This document shows positions 39,111-50,254 of a stretch of DNA of 64,000 bases, piece after piece (within the stretch, counting starts at the first letter, position 1; the number at the start of each line of letters is the position of its first letter). Under the pieces are notes generated by a model. The model was given only the letters and a program-made list of their open reading frames with translations, had not been told where the DNA came from and searched no databases. The DNA comes from Epiperipatus broadwayi (lineage: Eukaryota > Onychophora > Udeonychophora > Euonychophora > Peripatidae), in NCBI GenBank assembly GCA_028023455.1, contig JAQFVV010000204.1:265501-329500 (forward strand), written 5' to 3'. A program made the translations under genes and the position numbers.

Positions 39111-39496
39111 GTTGAAAATAATTAAATCTGTCACATTTTCAGAGGTTAAGAAAAATAAATAATTACAATTATTTTATTACACATAGATAATGCACTTAAA
39201 AATAATTTTAAATTATTTTAAAAATTCTGCTGAGTCATAATTTTACTAAATTATTTAAAAAGAGAGGAGATAATATGCAGCAAAAATAGTCTGATTTCAG
39301 TGTTATTTGTTATTTAAAAATTATATTATAGTATTTTAAAAAATCATTGTAATTGGTTTTTACAAAGAACTTTTTAAATACATAGATACATTATCATTAA
39401 TACAAATTTCAAACCTTCTATTATCTGGATAAAATTATATTGTTTAGCTTTCTTATTTTAATTACTGCTTTATAAAAATTTTACACTGATATATAT
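39111..39496. other. AT-rich spacer before the LTR
   Basis: No feature was seen. The LTR boundary at about 39497 was set by where similarity to the 3' LTR begins. Confidence 0.5.
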
Positions 39497-40456
39497 TATA
39501 ATAGTAACTTTTAGTTAGTATTATTTGTCTAACATGCTTTTATCTCTTATGAAATTATTTATAAATATAAAATTTGACTATTTTATTATGTATACATATA
39601 TATACTATTTATATATACATGTGAGTTTTAAATAATACATACCTTAAGCTTTTGAGTAAAATGCCAGATTTGAGGTAGAATAATAAATAATTTTATATAT
39701 ATTTTATTATTAAATCTTAATGTTTATTGAACAATTAATATTTGAATTAAGCATGAACTTGTAACAGCACATGAGCAGATTTATTCATTCTCTTGTTATT
39801 AAGGAAAAGAAAAGAAAATCATTTCTCTTTAAATAACTTTTTTCTTTTATCAATATTACTGTTCAACGATTGGAATTTAAATATTAACTTTTCCAAATTA
39901 AGATAATCTGTGGATTAAAAGTCTGCAAGGAAAATATTTTAATTTTCTATTAAATCTTAAAGGAATAGCAGTATAAAAGAAAAGAACGTCTGTTTAAGTT
40001 TTTTGGAAACTACGTTGTTTTAACATTTCCATTATTCTTCATATATATATATATATAAATTTAAGATAATTATATATATATAGGATAAAACAATGTGCTT
40101 TGAGTAGATCAGCATTATATCGTAAAGGTTTTGAAACCAACTTTGCATGCTATTTTAAAATATTTTGAAATATTGGATATATAGAACGTCTAATGATAAT
40201 AGAAAAATGGAGAATAAGAACATCTACATTTAAAGAATATTTAATTTATTTCATATCAATCAAATCATTGGATATTATTAACAGTTTATCAATTAAGGAT
40301 AAATAAAATCAGCATTATACCAATGGATTAATAATATACTTCGTAAAAAATCTTCATTAGGATGATGAACTATAGACTTCAATATCTACTCAACTCAGGA
40401 AAATAAGTTTTCTTTATATATATATATTATAATAATGCTTATATTATTTTAATATG

Positions 40457-40528
<72 letters not shown>

Positions 40529-41656
40529 TCAAATTTGGTATCGCATCATTATATCTTAATAGGAAAATTTTATTTAGTATTAAATATAATTAATTGAAAG
40601 CTTGACATAATTCATCAAATTAGATGAAGGATATAAAGAATAGTTATTATTTAATAGATATTTTAAACAGGATTATATTGTATTTACTATATAATATTGT
40701 AAACGTTCAATGTATTTTATTTATCAAAAATAAATATAATATATAAGTTATACAATTGTAAATAGTACTTATATATTAGTAATTATGAAACATATAAATA
40801 AGAATGGTAAATAAATTAATAAGTTACATAAATTATTAATTTTTGAATCCAGATATTGTTTTTATATATCTGTTAATTTAAACTATTTTCTTTAATTTTT
40901 GAAAGTTTATCATAGTATTGAATTTTATCATAGGGTATTAAGTAAAAATATTATTTATTAATATTTTTTTAATGATAAAATTCATCCGTATTTATTTATT
41001 AATATTTTATTTATCTATTATATTATATTTTTTATTGTTTATTAAATATTGATTTATTAACTTGATCTCATTGTCTAATCATTATTAAATTATATTATAT
41101 ATGTGCTAGTATTATAAATATCATATGAATATCAATTATTAATTAATGCTTATATAAAGGCATTTTAAATAATAACTTGTTTTGAAATTATCCCTGAAAA
41201 GAGCTAATTGCAAATTCTCCATGAGTTTGAATATCATGGCATAATGGTGATTGAAAAAGGGATGAGAGATGGATAAACTAGTCTAAATTATATTAAAACT
41301 ATTTAAAAATTATTGAGCTAGCATAATAAAGATATATATATAATCATGAACTTAGTATTTCATCGATTCATTTCTAGCATTCTACCTGAAGACCCAAAGT
41401 CTGATTGTAGTGAAATGCATATCCTCTTTTTAGGGAATTTAATCATCTCCTTATATTCAACAAGACCAACTTAAACTTTAAATATAATCCATTCTGTTAT
41501 ATTTGGCGAACCTAACTGTGAAGCATTAAGTTAATGATTTCCAAGCATTAAATATAATCATTTCTGTTAAATTTGATGCATAAACTGGGATGATTATATG
41601 CCATTCTGTTATATTTGGTGCCTCAACTAAGGCTATCAAATATGCTGTTTCGTTAT
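39497..41656 (+). repeat. 5' LTR of Ty3/gypsy element (about 2.16 kb)
   Basis: The interval is a direct repeat of 48167-51384 once later insertions in the latter are removed. The start TATAATAGTAACTT is shared, and in the 3' copy it follows directly on a polypurine tract. Near the inner end are four loose repeats of CTGTTATATTTGG. The LTR holds a (TTA)n tract and short TA tracts. No clear TG...CA ends are visible. The two LTRs are similar, with scattered substitutions and a 31-bp deletion in the 3' copy, which indicates an insertion of moderate age. Confidence 0.85.
40458..40528. repeat. (TTA)n in the 5' LTR
   Basis: About 23 TTA units. The same LTR position in the 3' copy (50008-50254) holds about 55 TTA plus about 27 TAG units. 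Confidence 0.95.
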
Positions 41657-41659
41657 ATT

Positions 41660-41671
41660 TGGCATGCAACG
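41660..41671 (+). promoter_or_regulatory. Probable tRNA primer-binding site
   Basis: TGGCATGCAACG begins a few bases after the end of LTR homology. A TGG start complements the CCA end of a tRNA, as expected for minus-strand priming. I cannot name the tRNA from the sequence alone. The LTR end itself contains similar TTTGG-GCC phrases, so the exact site could be off. Confidence 0.4.
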
Positions 41672-42136
41672 TTTTAGGCATTGAACATTTAAGTTCATCA
41701 CAGGTATAAATTATATACTATTACATATTTAATATATTAACTGGGGCTTTGAATCAATGATTCTATATTATTATATATAGTGAAAAAGTCATGGATAGAT
41801 TAATTGATTATTCTTAGTAACAAGTATGCTGTTATGAAGATTCATATGGTGTTTATAATTACAAGATTAATATAAATAAAAAAATGATAATATATATAAT
41901 ATGATTTTGAGAGATCAATATTTAAATAACTACTTATTAAATTATGTTTTAAACAAAAGTTAAGTGGGATAAAGTTTTTATATAGACATAAACATTTAAA
42001 AATATACACATATATCATTAGAACATCATAAGTATATATAAATAGCATGAAGTGGTAAAGAACTTTACGATATAATATTTTGGTTATAAAAATGTATAAA
42101 CTTGTGTTAAAATTTGAATTAAGTTAAAAATGTATT

Positions 42137-44465
42137 ATGTTTCGAAGTGGGAAAATGTTTTCAAACAAAGATATTGAATGCTCTAGTCAAATGCAAGATA
42201 ATTTGCGAAGTAAACTAAGTGATGATATTAATATGGTAGAAATTAATACAAGCACCTGGGGGTTCTACAATCATAGTTGAATACCCTCAACAAACACAGA
42301 GTTTAGATCAAGTGTTATCTCAAACACAAAATATAGTTGATGAAGATTTAAATCAGTTATCTAAAATTGAGATTAACCAATCACTTAATGTTGGTTCAAC
42401 AAAGGTTATAGATAATAACACAACTATGATGGAAATGTTCCAAATGTTTATGAACAAAATGGACAGTAATAATCAACAATTACTTGATAATATGAATAAA
42501 AAATTAAATGATAATATTAATAACTTAAAAAGTGATTTGAATCAAAAATTAGATGATAATAATAATAATTTAAATCAAAAATTGGATGATAATAGTACTA
42601 ATTTTAGAAGTGACATGTGTAACTTAAAAAGTGATTTGGATCAAAAATTGGATGATAATAGTACTAGTTTTAGAAGTGACATGTGTAATTTAAAAAGTCA
42701 TTTGATTCAAAAATTGGATGATAATAATAAAAAATTAGATAGTTTAAAAAATTATTTGAAGGTTGAAATTACAGGAATTAAAAATAAACTATCTACAAAA
42801 ATTCAACAATTAAATTTAAATGTGAATAATGTTAAAAAAGATAACATAGAAATTAAACAAGCATTAAATGATCTAAAGAATGAAATTGATGAAAATAATT
42901 CAAAATGTCAGCAGCGGTTTAGTGAGTTCCAAAATGACATCATAGATAGGTTAAATGTTAAATGTGATGAAATGTATAAAAATCAAGGAATTTTTAGGGA
43001 AGAAGTAAAGGAAAAACAAAATAAAATATGAAATAAAATCCAAGAAGATAGACAACAAACACACGCAAGAATAGATCAACTCTCTACTAAACATAATAAT
43101 GATTTAGAATCTCAGAATAATGTATTAGAGACTATAGACCATCAACTTAAAACTTTAGAGAATAAAATTAATTCAATAGAAATTAATACAAATAAAGATA
43201 GAAATGTATTGGAAAAATTAAGGGAAGATACTACTGAAACTTGGAATAGAGTTAATAAAATAAAAAAATCAAATGATATTAGATTTTTAATTATTGAAAC
43301 ACAAATATGTAAAAAAACACCAACTATAGAAATGCATCTGTTTGAAAATAATATAAATACATATAATAATCAAGAACAAAATCTTGGTGAAAATCATTTG
43401 GAGGTTATTCAAAAAGATCCACAACAAGTAATTGATTCCTATGATAGATTAAATTTTCAGTATCATACAGTGCCTGAAGCTAAAAATTATCCTAGTAATT
43501 TTGAATTAGAAGGTTTAAATTTAAATACTTGTAGAGTTAATCATGAGAATCAAACATCAACCTCTCAATTGCATGTTTTAGAAAAGCAAAAGATATGTAA
43601 TCATACAGTACCAAGTAGTACAATTAACCAATTTGTTAGGTTAAAAATGTTCAAGGGATCTCACAATGAAGCTCCTATAGAACATATTAGAAGCCTTAAT
43701 CTTTATTTTTCTGTTAACCGTAATTTATCAGAAGAAGAAAAAATGATCATTGCATACAGTCACTTACAAGGAGATGCATTAATGTGGTGAGAGTCTTTAT
43801 CACAAACTCCGTCTACTTATGTGGAATACCAAGAATTATTAATTAAAAATTTTTGGGATAGGGATAGACAAGAAGCTTTATTATACCAAATATTCCAGGA
43901 TAAGTATAAGCAGACACCTGGAGAAACCTTGACCAAATTCTTTTGCCATCAAATAACAAAGTTAAAAACACTTAATACCTATCATTTAAGTGAAGGCGAA
44001 ATGATTAGAATAATAAAAATAAATTTACCACTTAAAATAGAACAATCATTATTGTATACCAATATAACAAAAATAGAACAAATAGTAGAACTTTTAAATA
44101 GTATTGATATGAATCAAGCTAATTTATCAATTAGATTACCTGATAAAAAAAAAGGAGGAAGCTTCAATCAATACAATATTTTATAGTAGAAAGAAAAATA
44201 ATAAAGATACCAATCATTGGAAGGAAAAAAAATCTCAAAGGAATATACCTTATGACCCCTCTCCCAAAATAAATCGTGATAATTTAAATAAAATAAAAAT
44301 AACTTCTAATAATCCAAGAAATTCCCCAAAACCGGATGTAGTAAAAATATACCCACAGTTTCACATAAAACAAACTAAAAGGGTACTTGAGGAAATGTTC
44401 CTCACATCAAGAAACCAGATACCCAATGAGGAACTTGAATCAATCTTTTACATGAGAAATCACTA
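42137..44465 (+). pseudogene. Ty3/gypsy gag region with long coiled-coil N-terminus (broken)
   Basis: ATG 42137 (MFRSGKMFSN) is the best start. A frame change near 42260 leads into the long frame 42312-43031, which stays in phase with 43209-43790 and 43821-44186. The first third is Asn, Lys, Leu and Asp rich with heptad-like spacing and a 66-bp (22-residue) tandem repeat three times at 42581, 42647 and 42713, carrying QKLDDNST, FRSDMCNLKS. The capsid-like part follows (FVRLKMFKGS, ALMW, NFWDRDRQEALLYQIFQDKY, TLTKFFCHQITKLK). Breaks: TGA 43029-43031, TGA 43788-43790 at a Trp-Trp position, and a frame change near 44180. I see no CCHC zinc knuckle. Gag would assemble the particle that carries element RNA. 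Confidence 0.75.
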
Positions 44466-44467
44466 AC

Positions 44468-44880
44468 ATGATGTGTTCATGGGAAGATAAAACACCAAAT
44501 TTTGTTTTACAAAGTTGCCCTATGATAGAAGTTTTGTTTGAGAGCTTGCTGGTTAAGGCATTATTAGATTTTGGTAGCCAAATTTCAGTGATATCAGAGA
44601 AATTTTACCAAAAGATTTTAGCAATAAATCCTACTATCAAAATTTTACCACTAAAATCTATGCAGGTTACCATGGCTAACAGCAAAAAAAGCTAAATTAA
44701 TCCAAAAACAAATTTGGGTTGAGATTAAAATTGTACAAACAACTCTCTATCATGTATTATTAATACTGAATGGTTTAATTCATAATGTTATTTTAGGGGC
44801 AGACTTCCTACATTTGAACACTTGTGTAATTGATTTCTGTAATAAGACAGTTAAAATAAATGATGAAGTCTTGGAAATGA
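44468..44880 (+). pseudogene. Ty3/gypsy aspartic protease (broken)
   Basis: ALLDFGSQISVIS (from about 44553) is the retropepsin active-site loop, but the family's D-S/T-G is D-F-G here, a change that should kill cleavage of Gag-Pol. The closing flap and helix motif ILGADFL lies downstream at 44792-44812 in a different frame, so a frameshift lies near 44690. A stop also follows MANSKKS. The region sits between gag and RT, as in Ty3/gypsy elements. Confidence 0.7.
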
Positions 44881-45835
44881 CATTGCTTCCAAGATATAAT
44901 CTAATTGAAGTTGATTGTATAACATCTAGCATTCCAGAAGCACTCTTAGAGAGTAAACTTGCAGAATCCAATTTGCTTGGAAGTGATGATATATTAAAAT
45001 TACAATTTATTATAAGAGAATTTAATTCTATTTTTTCAGACATAGAAGGAGTGATAAAGGGATTCCAACAAAGAATTAGATTAATTCATGATCAACCATT
45101 TCAGTCCAAATCGTATCCTATTCCATACCAATATTGGGAAAATATATCTAAGCAAATTAACAAAATGCTGGATTGGGAATTCATTTCCAAATGCTCTTCA
45201 CCTTACTGTAATCCAGTAGTAACTGTCAAGAAGAAAGATGGGTCGATGAGATTTTGTTTAGATGCTAGACAACTAAACAAAATTACTGTCCCAGACAAAA
45301 ATATACCACCACCCATACATGAATTACTCGTGAGATTTGGAAATAAGAAGGTATTTTCTACTTTCAATTTAACCTCCAGCTATTGGCAGATTGAACTTCA
45401 TTCAGAAGATCGCCAATATACTGCTTTCCATTATGAGGGTTTTACATACCAATTTAATAGGATGCCATTTGGATTGATAAACAGTGGTGCTGGTTTAATT
45501 AGGTGCCTGGACAAAACTTTATCTCCTGAGGTAAAACAAATTGTAATTATTTATGTGAATGATGTAATTATTGCATCTACCACAATTGAAGTACACCTTC
45601 AACATTTAACCATATTTTTTAAAGAGTGTTTTCTGAAAGGTATAAAAATTAACTTCAAGAAGAGTACTTTAGTTTCCAACCAAGTAGTCTTTTTAGGTCA
45701 TATTGTTGGTTGCAATGGGATAAGTCCTCATCCAGAGAAGATCTCTTCCATTCAAAACTTTCCTAAACCATCTACTCAAAACAAATTAGATCATTTTTAG
45801 GCCTATGTAATTTTTACAACCGTTTCTATCAGAAG
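44814..45835 (+). pseudogene. Ty3/gypsy reverse transcriptase (broken, active site altered)
   Basis: The 328-codon frame carries RT blocks in order: SPYCNPVVTVKKKDGSMRFC, DARQLNKIT, FSTFNLTSSYWQIEL, YQFNRMPFGLINSG, IVIIYVNDVIIAS, and FKKSTLVSNQVVFLGHIV. Two of the three catalytic Asp are Asn: the family FDL is FNL and YVDD is YVND. This domain would copy element RNA to DNA in the cytoplasmic particle, but it cannot be active. The frame closes at 45798-45800 just where the RT-RNase H connection (FLGLCNFYNRFYQKFSDH in the next frame) begins, which points to a one-base frameshift near 45778. Confidence 0.85.
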
Positions 45836-45847
45836 TTCTCAGACCAC

Positions 45848-46400
45848 ATGGAACCGTTGCTAAAATTGATTAGAAAAGATGAACATTGGAAATGGACTGA
45901 AGAACAAGACTGTGCATTTGAGAATATTAAAACAGGGTTTTTAAAGTCAACTATGTTAGCTTTCCCTGATTTTAATAAACCATTCATTGTCCAAACGGAT
46001 AGTAGTGGTTTTGGATTAGGGGTAACACTGTCCCAAATCCAAGAGGATGGACAACCAGGTGTCCTCTACTTTATTAGCCAGCTCTTGAAAGGTCCAGAAA
46101 TAAATCACATGGTTACAGAGAAGGAAGCACTAGCAATAGTCTGGGCTTTCCAAAAATTTCGACAAATGCTACTCGGATCAAAGGTGATAGTGATTACTAA
46201 TCACAAAAGCCTCGAATTCTTAAATCACAATTATCTAACTAATAGTCAACTAGTTAGATGGAGTTTACTGTTACAGGAATTTAATTACACTGTGCATTAT
46301 TGCAAAGGATCCAAGAATGTTGTGGCTGATGTGCTTAGTCAAAATTCATGTAGGTCAGAACAAAATCATTTAATGGTAGACAATGCCTACATTACAAATG
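45848..46400 (+). pseudogene. Ty3/gypsy RNase H domain (active site altered)
   Basis: The first part of a 448-codon frame shows VQTDSSGFGLGVTLSQ (catalytic Asp at about residue 51), TEKEALAIVWAFQKF (Glu at about 93) and VITNHKSLEFL, where the family has T-D-H. The third hallmark Asp is thus Asn. KGSKNVVADVLSQ marks the end of the domain. It would remove RNA from the RNA-DNA hybrid. It is continuous in frame with the integrase below. Confidence 0.8.
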
Positions 46401-47633
46401 TCAATGGGGTGGCTGATGGTAATGTAGAGAACGAGTTGGAAAACTTACCAGAGATACAATTTAATGACCCAGAATTAAACCCAATTATAAAAGTTTTATT
46501 AGGGGAGGAAGTTTTGGGTGCACCTAAAGATCTTAACCATTTTAAATTAGAACAGCAGGTCTTACTATATAAAATGAATGATAACATTGATGAGTGGAGG
46601 ACAATAATACCAAAGTCTTTACGTGACCCACTCATAAAATATGTACACTGTCTATACAGGCATTATGGTGCTCACAAGACAGAACATACCCTTAAGAATT
46701 GGTTTTACTGGCCAAAAATGTATAAAGACATCTTGAAATCACTCCAAGATTGTCTAATTTACTTAACAGCTAAGTCAGTAAACCAAAATTATATTAATTC
46801 AATTAATTCTATCATTCCAGAAAGACCAAACCAGATCTTAGCAATTGACTATTATGAGCCTTTGCCTCCATTTAATAAACAAAAATATTTATTAGTCACT
46901 TATGATCTCTTTTCCAAATATGTTGCTGCTTACCCAATACCCCAAGCCAATACTAAACATACAATCAAAGTATTGAGTACTCTCCAATTTCCAATGATAG
47001 GAAAGCCAAAAATCATACTAAGTGATCATGGTACACCTTTTCTATCTAAGGAATGGAAGAAATGGGTAGATATATCAAAAATAAAACATGTGCTAATCTC
47101 TATTAGGAATCCACAATTAAACCCATGTGAACGTATTATGCGGGAGCTTGGACATTTGTTTAGAACCTATTTAGAAGATGAGCACAAGGGTTAGGTAAAG
47201 CAGACAAAACGTGTAGTAGACTATATCAATTGGAGTTTAAATGAATCTACTAGATTCTCATCCATCCGACTACACTTTCATCAAATTATACCTATATTAT
47301 TTAAAAAATATAAACCTATTATTAATGAACCCAAAATAAATAATGAAAAAGACACTTTACAAGCTCATAAACAACTTGTTAAAATGGCAGGTAATAGAAG
47401 TCGGAATAAAAAAATGTATTTATGAATTTAAATTTGGAGATAGAGTTTTGATAAAGACTTTTCATCCTAGTAAACCATTAGAGAATAAATATCTCAAATT
47501 CTACAACACATATGAAGGACCTTATACTATCATTAAAAAGGCAGGTCCAAATGAATTTTGGATTAACCAAGAAGGAGAGATTTGTGGTACATATAATTCA
47601 CGAATTTTAAAACCTTATTTTGGCTGTTTATAA
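46401..47633 (+). pseudogene. Ty3/gypsy integrase (broken)
   Basis: The zinc-binding N-terminus shows HYGAHKTEHTLKNWFYWPKM and then CLIYL, where the second Cys of CxxC is Tyr. The catalytic core has AIDYYEPLPP (first Asp), ILSDHGTPFLS (second Asp) and NPCERIMRELG (Glu), so the D,D,E triad is present. The frame ends at TAG 47192-47194, where a Trp is expected. A further frame, 47343-47633, carries the C-terminal GPY-type domain (NTYEGPYTIIKKAG), so at least one frameshift also lies between. Integrase would insert the cDNA into the genome. There is no downstream env-like ORF. Confidence 0.8.
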
Positions 47634-48153
47634 TGTTATATAAAAAAATAAGGTGAATATCAAGATAAGTATTGGGCAGTGTAAACCATACGGTTGTATA
47701 AAAATAATAATAATAGTGATCAATGTAAAGAAAATATATAATTAAGAACATTAGCTTTGGTGAGGGTATTCTTTAATGCCTTGAAATAAGTAAAAACAAC
47801 AGAGTCAATTCATATTAATAAATGGATACTCTAGTATTTATTTAGTCCTTTTTAAATCCATAAGTCTTAAAGAAGCAGGAATAAGACTAAAAAATATATT
47901 TGTGTTGTCCAAGAAAAAAACACATTATTTTATTTCTTCTTATTTTTTTTTTTTTAATTTTAACCATCAAAGTCCTTAATTTTTGCTCATTATCAAAAGA
48001 ATAGTATAGCCCAAGTATTAGCAAGATATAACAGTTAAAAATATTCATCCCTTCATAAAATCTATGTATAAATCTAATTAAACTATAAGAACATATATAA
48101 AATATTTGTAAGTATTTAAAATTTTAACTTAAATTAAAATTTTAAATTTCCGA
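47634..48153. other. Untranslated region between integrase and 3' LTR
   Basis: About 520 bp without a coding signal, including poly-T around 47946-47956. It leads to the polypurine tract. Confidence 0.6.
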
Positions 48154-48166
48154 ATGGAAGGGGAAA
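48154..48166 (+). promoter_or_regulatory. Polypurine tract of the Ty3/gypsy element
   Basis: ATGGAAGGGGAAA lies directly before the shared LTR start TATAATAGTAAC. It is the only G-rich purine run in the area and sits exactly where the plus-strand primer should be, which fixes the LTR boundary. Confidence 0.8.
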
Positions 48167-48257
48167 TATAATAGTAACTTCTAGTTATTATTATTTGTCT
48201 AACATGCTTTTATCTCTTATGAAATTATTTATAAATATAAAATTTATTTGACTATTT

Positions 48258-48262
<5 letters not shown>

Positions 48263-48307
<45 letters not shown>
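48263..48307. repeat. (TA)n in the 3' LTR
   Basis: A long TA run where the 5' LTR has only a short interrupted TA stretch. It expanded after insertion. Confidence 0.9.
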
Positions 48308-48566
48308 TATTTATATATACATGTGAGTTTTAAATAATACATACCTTAAACTTTTGAGTAAAGTGCCAGATTTGAGGTAGAATAATAAATAATTTTATAT
48401 ATATTTTAATAATTAATAAAGCAAGTCATATATAACATGACATTACTTTTATGAGCTTGTAATTACAAAAATGCACATAGAGAGCGTACCAATAGCTCTA
48501 ACAAGCTCGTAAATTAACAAGTGCGGTTATGAGAAATATTTAAAATCTCTATCCAGAACACTCTTA

Positions 48567-48610
48567 TCTCCAGACCATGGTTTCGAGCTTATGGCCCACG
48601 TCAGTGGAGA
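48567..48610 (-). ncRNA. Hammerhead ribozyme, left arm
   Basis: Mirror image of 49153-49196. On the minus strand it reads stem I, CTGACG-T, stem II, GAAA, short stem III, GTC and stem I. It has the same sequence and the same U at position 9. Confidence 0.65.
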
Positions 48611-49152
48611 GCTAGAATATTCGGACACTAGACCTAAAATATCAACTCAAAAAACCAGCACTTATTTCAAACGTATATTTAAGAAGAAACTCTGAATTTT
48701 TCGGACATGAAAATGTCTTTAAATCCAGCTATCTAACTTAAATAGCTATATGGGACTGAAGTATATTCAGATCTACCATATTCTAATAGGCTCAGCATAG
48801 CCAAAGCCTTAAAGGTAAAATTATAATAATTAATAAAGCAAGTCATATATAACATGACATTACTTTTATGTGCATTTTTGTAATTACAAGCTCATAAAAG
48901 TAATGTCATGTTATATATGACTTGCTTTATTAATTATTATAATTTTACCTTTAAGGCTTTGGCTATGCTGAGCCTATTAGAATATGGTAGATCTGAATAT
49001 ACTTCAGTCCCATATAGCTATTTAAGTTAGATAGCTGGATTTAAAGACATTTTCATGTCCGAAAAATTCAGAGTTTCTTCTTAAATATACGTTTGAAATA
49101 AGTGCTGGTTTTTTGAGTTGATATTTTAGGTCTAGTGTCCGAATATTCTAGC

Positions 49153-49196
49153 TCTCCACTGACGTGGGCCATAAGCTCGAAACCATGGTCTGGAGA
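49153..49196 (+). ncRNA. Type I hammerhead ribozyme, right arm
   Basis: In order: stem I strand TCTCCA (49153-49158), CTGACGT (49159-49165), stem II GGGC and GCTC (49166-49169, 49175-49178) with loop CATAA, GAAA (49179-49182), stem III of two or three pairs (CC, AT, GG), then the cleavage triplet GTC (49188-49190) and stem I strand TGGAGA (49191-49196), fully complementary to the first. This fits the hammerhead consensus CUGANGA, GAAA, NUH except for one base: position 9 is U instead of A. The copy at 38.95 kb keeps A there. A reduced-activity or inactive ribozyme is possible. Very short stem III is usual in Penelope and retrozyme hammerheads. Confidence 0.7.
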
Positions 49197-50007
49197 TAAG
49201 AGTGTTCTGGATAGAGATTTTAAATATTTCTCATAACCGCACTTGTTAATTTACGAGCTTGTTAGAGCTATTGGTACGCTCTCTATGTGCATATATATTT
49301 TATTATTAAATCTTAATGTTTATTGAACAATTAATATATGAATTAAGCATGAACTTGTAACAGCACACGAGCAGATTTATTCATTCTCTTGCTATTAAGG
49401 AAAAGAAAAGAAAATCATTTCTCTTTAAATAACTTTTTCTTTTATCAATACTACTGTTCAACGATTGGAATCTGTGGATTAAAAGTCTGCAAGGAAAATA
49501 TTTTAATTTTCTATTAAATGTTAAAGGAATAGTAATATAAAAGAAAAGAACGTCTGTTTAAGTTTTTTGGAAACTACGTTGTTTTAAGATTTTCGTTATT
49601 CTTCAGATATATATATATAAATTTAAGATAATTATAGATATATAGAATAAAACAATGTGCTTTGAGTAGATCAGCATATTGTAAAGGTTTTGAAACCAAC
49701 TTTGCATGATATTTTAAAATATTTTGAAATATTGGATATATAGAATGTCTAATGATAATAGAAAAATGGAGAATAAGAACATCTACATTCAAAGAATATT
49801 TACTTTATTTTATATCAATCAAATCATTGGATATTATTAACAGTTTATCGATTAAGGATAAATAAAATCATCATTATACCAATGGATTAATAATATACTT
49901 CGTAAAAGATCTTCATTACGATGATGAACTATAGACTTCAATATCTACTCAACTGTGAAAAATAAGTTTTCTTTATTATTTATTTATATATATATTATTT
50001 TAATATG

Positions 50008-50254
<247 letters not shown>

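Larger units (their letters stand above)
48409..49291. mobile_element. Hammerhead-bearing palindromic element (retrozyme-like), inserted in the 3' LTR
   Basis: Arms 48471-48868 and 48895-49292 are inverted copies of 398 bp (no mismatch noticed) around a 26-bp asymmetric centre (48869-48894). The centre is itself the inverse of a segment at the left edge (48451-48476). A 44-bp segment recurs at 48408 and 48825, so the underlying unit is 417 bp and slightly more than one tandem unit is present on the left. The 11-bp direct repeat TATATATTTTA (48398-48408 and 49292-49302) flanks it, and the 5' LTR shows the empty site. There is no ORF. Each arm has a hammerhead core. Non-coding repeats with type I hammerheads are known as retrozymes; membership of that class is inference. 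Confidence 0.8.

Noticed and set aside
23699-43790. TGA read as Trp (alternative code)
   Set aside because: PLE-C has TGG where PLE-D has TGA at the same codon, TGG is common in all element frames, and one Trp position became TAG, so these are ordinary nonsense mutations.
44780-45043. Minus-strand frame overlapping the RT region, and 46387-46635 overlapping integrase
   Set aside because: Shadows of the sense pol frames.
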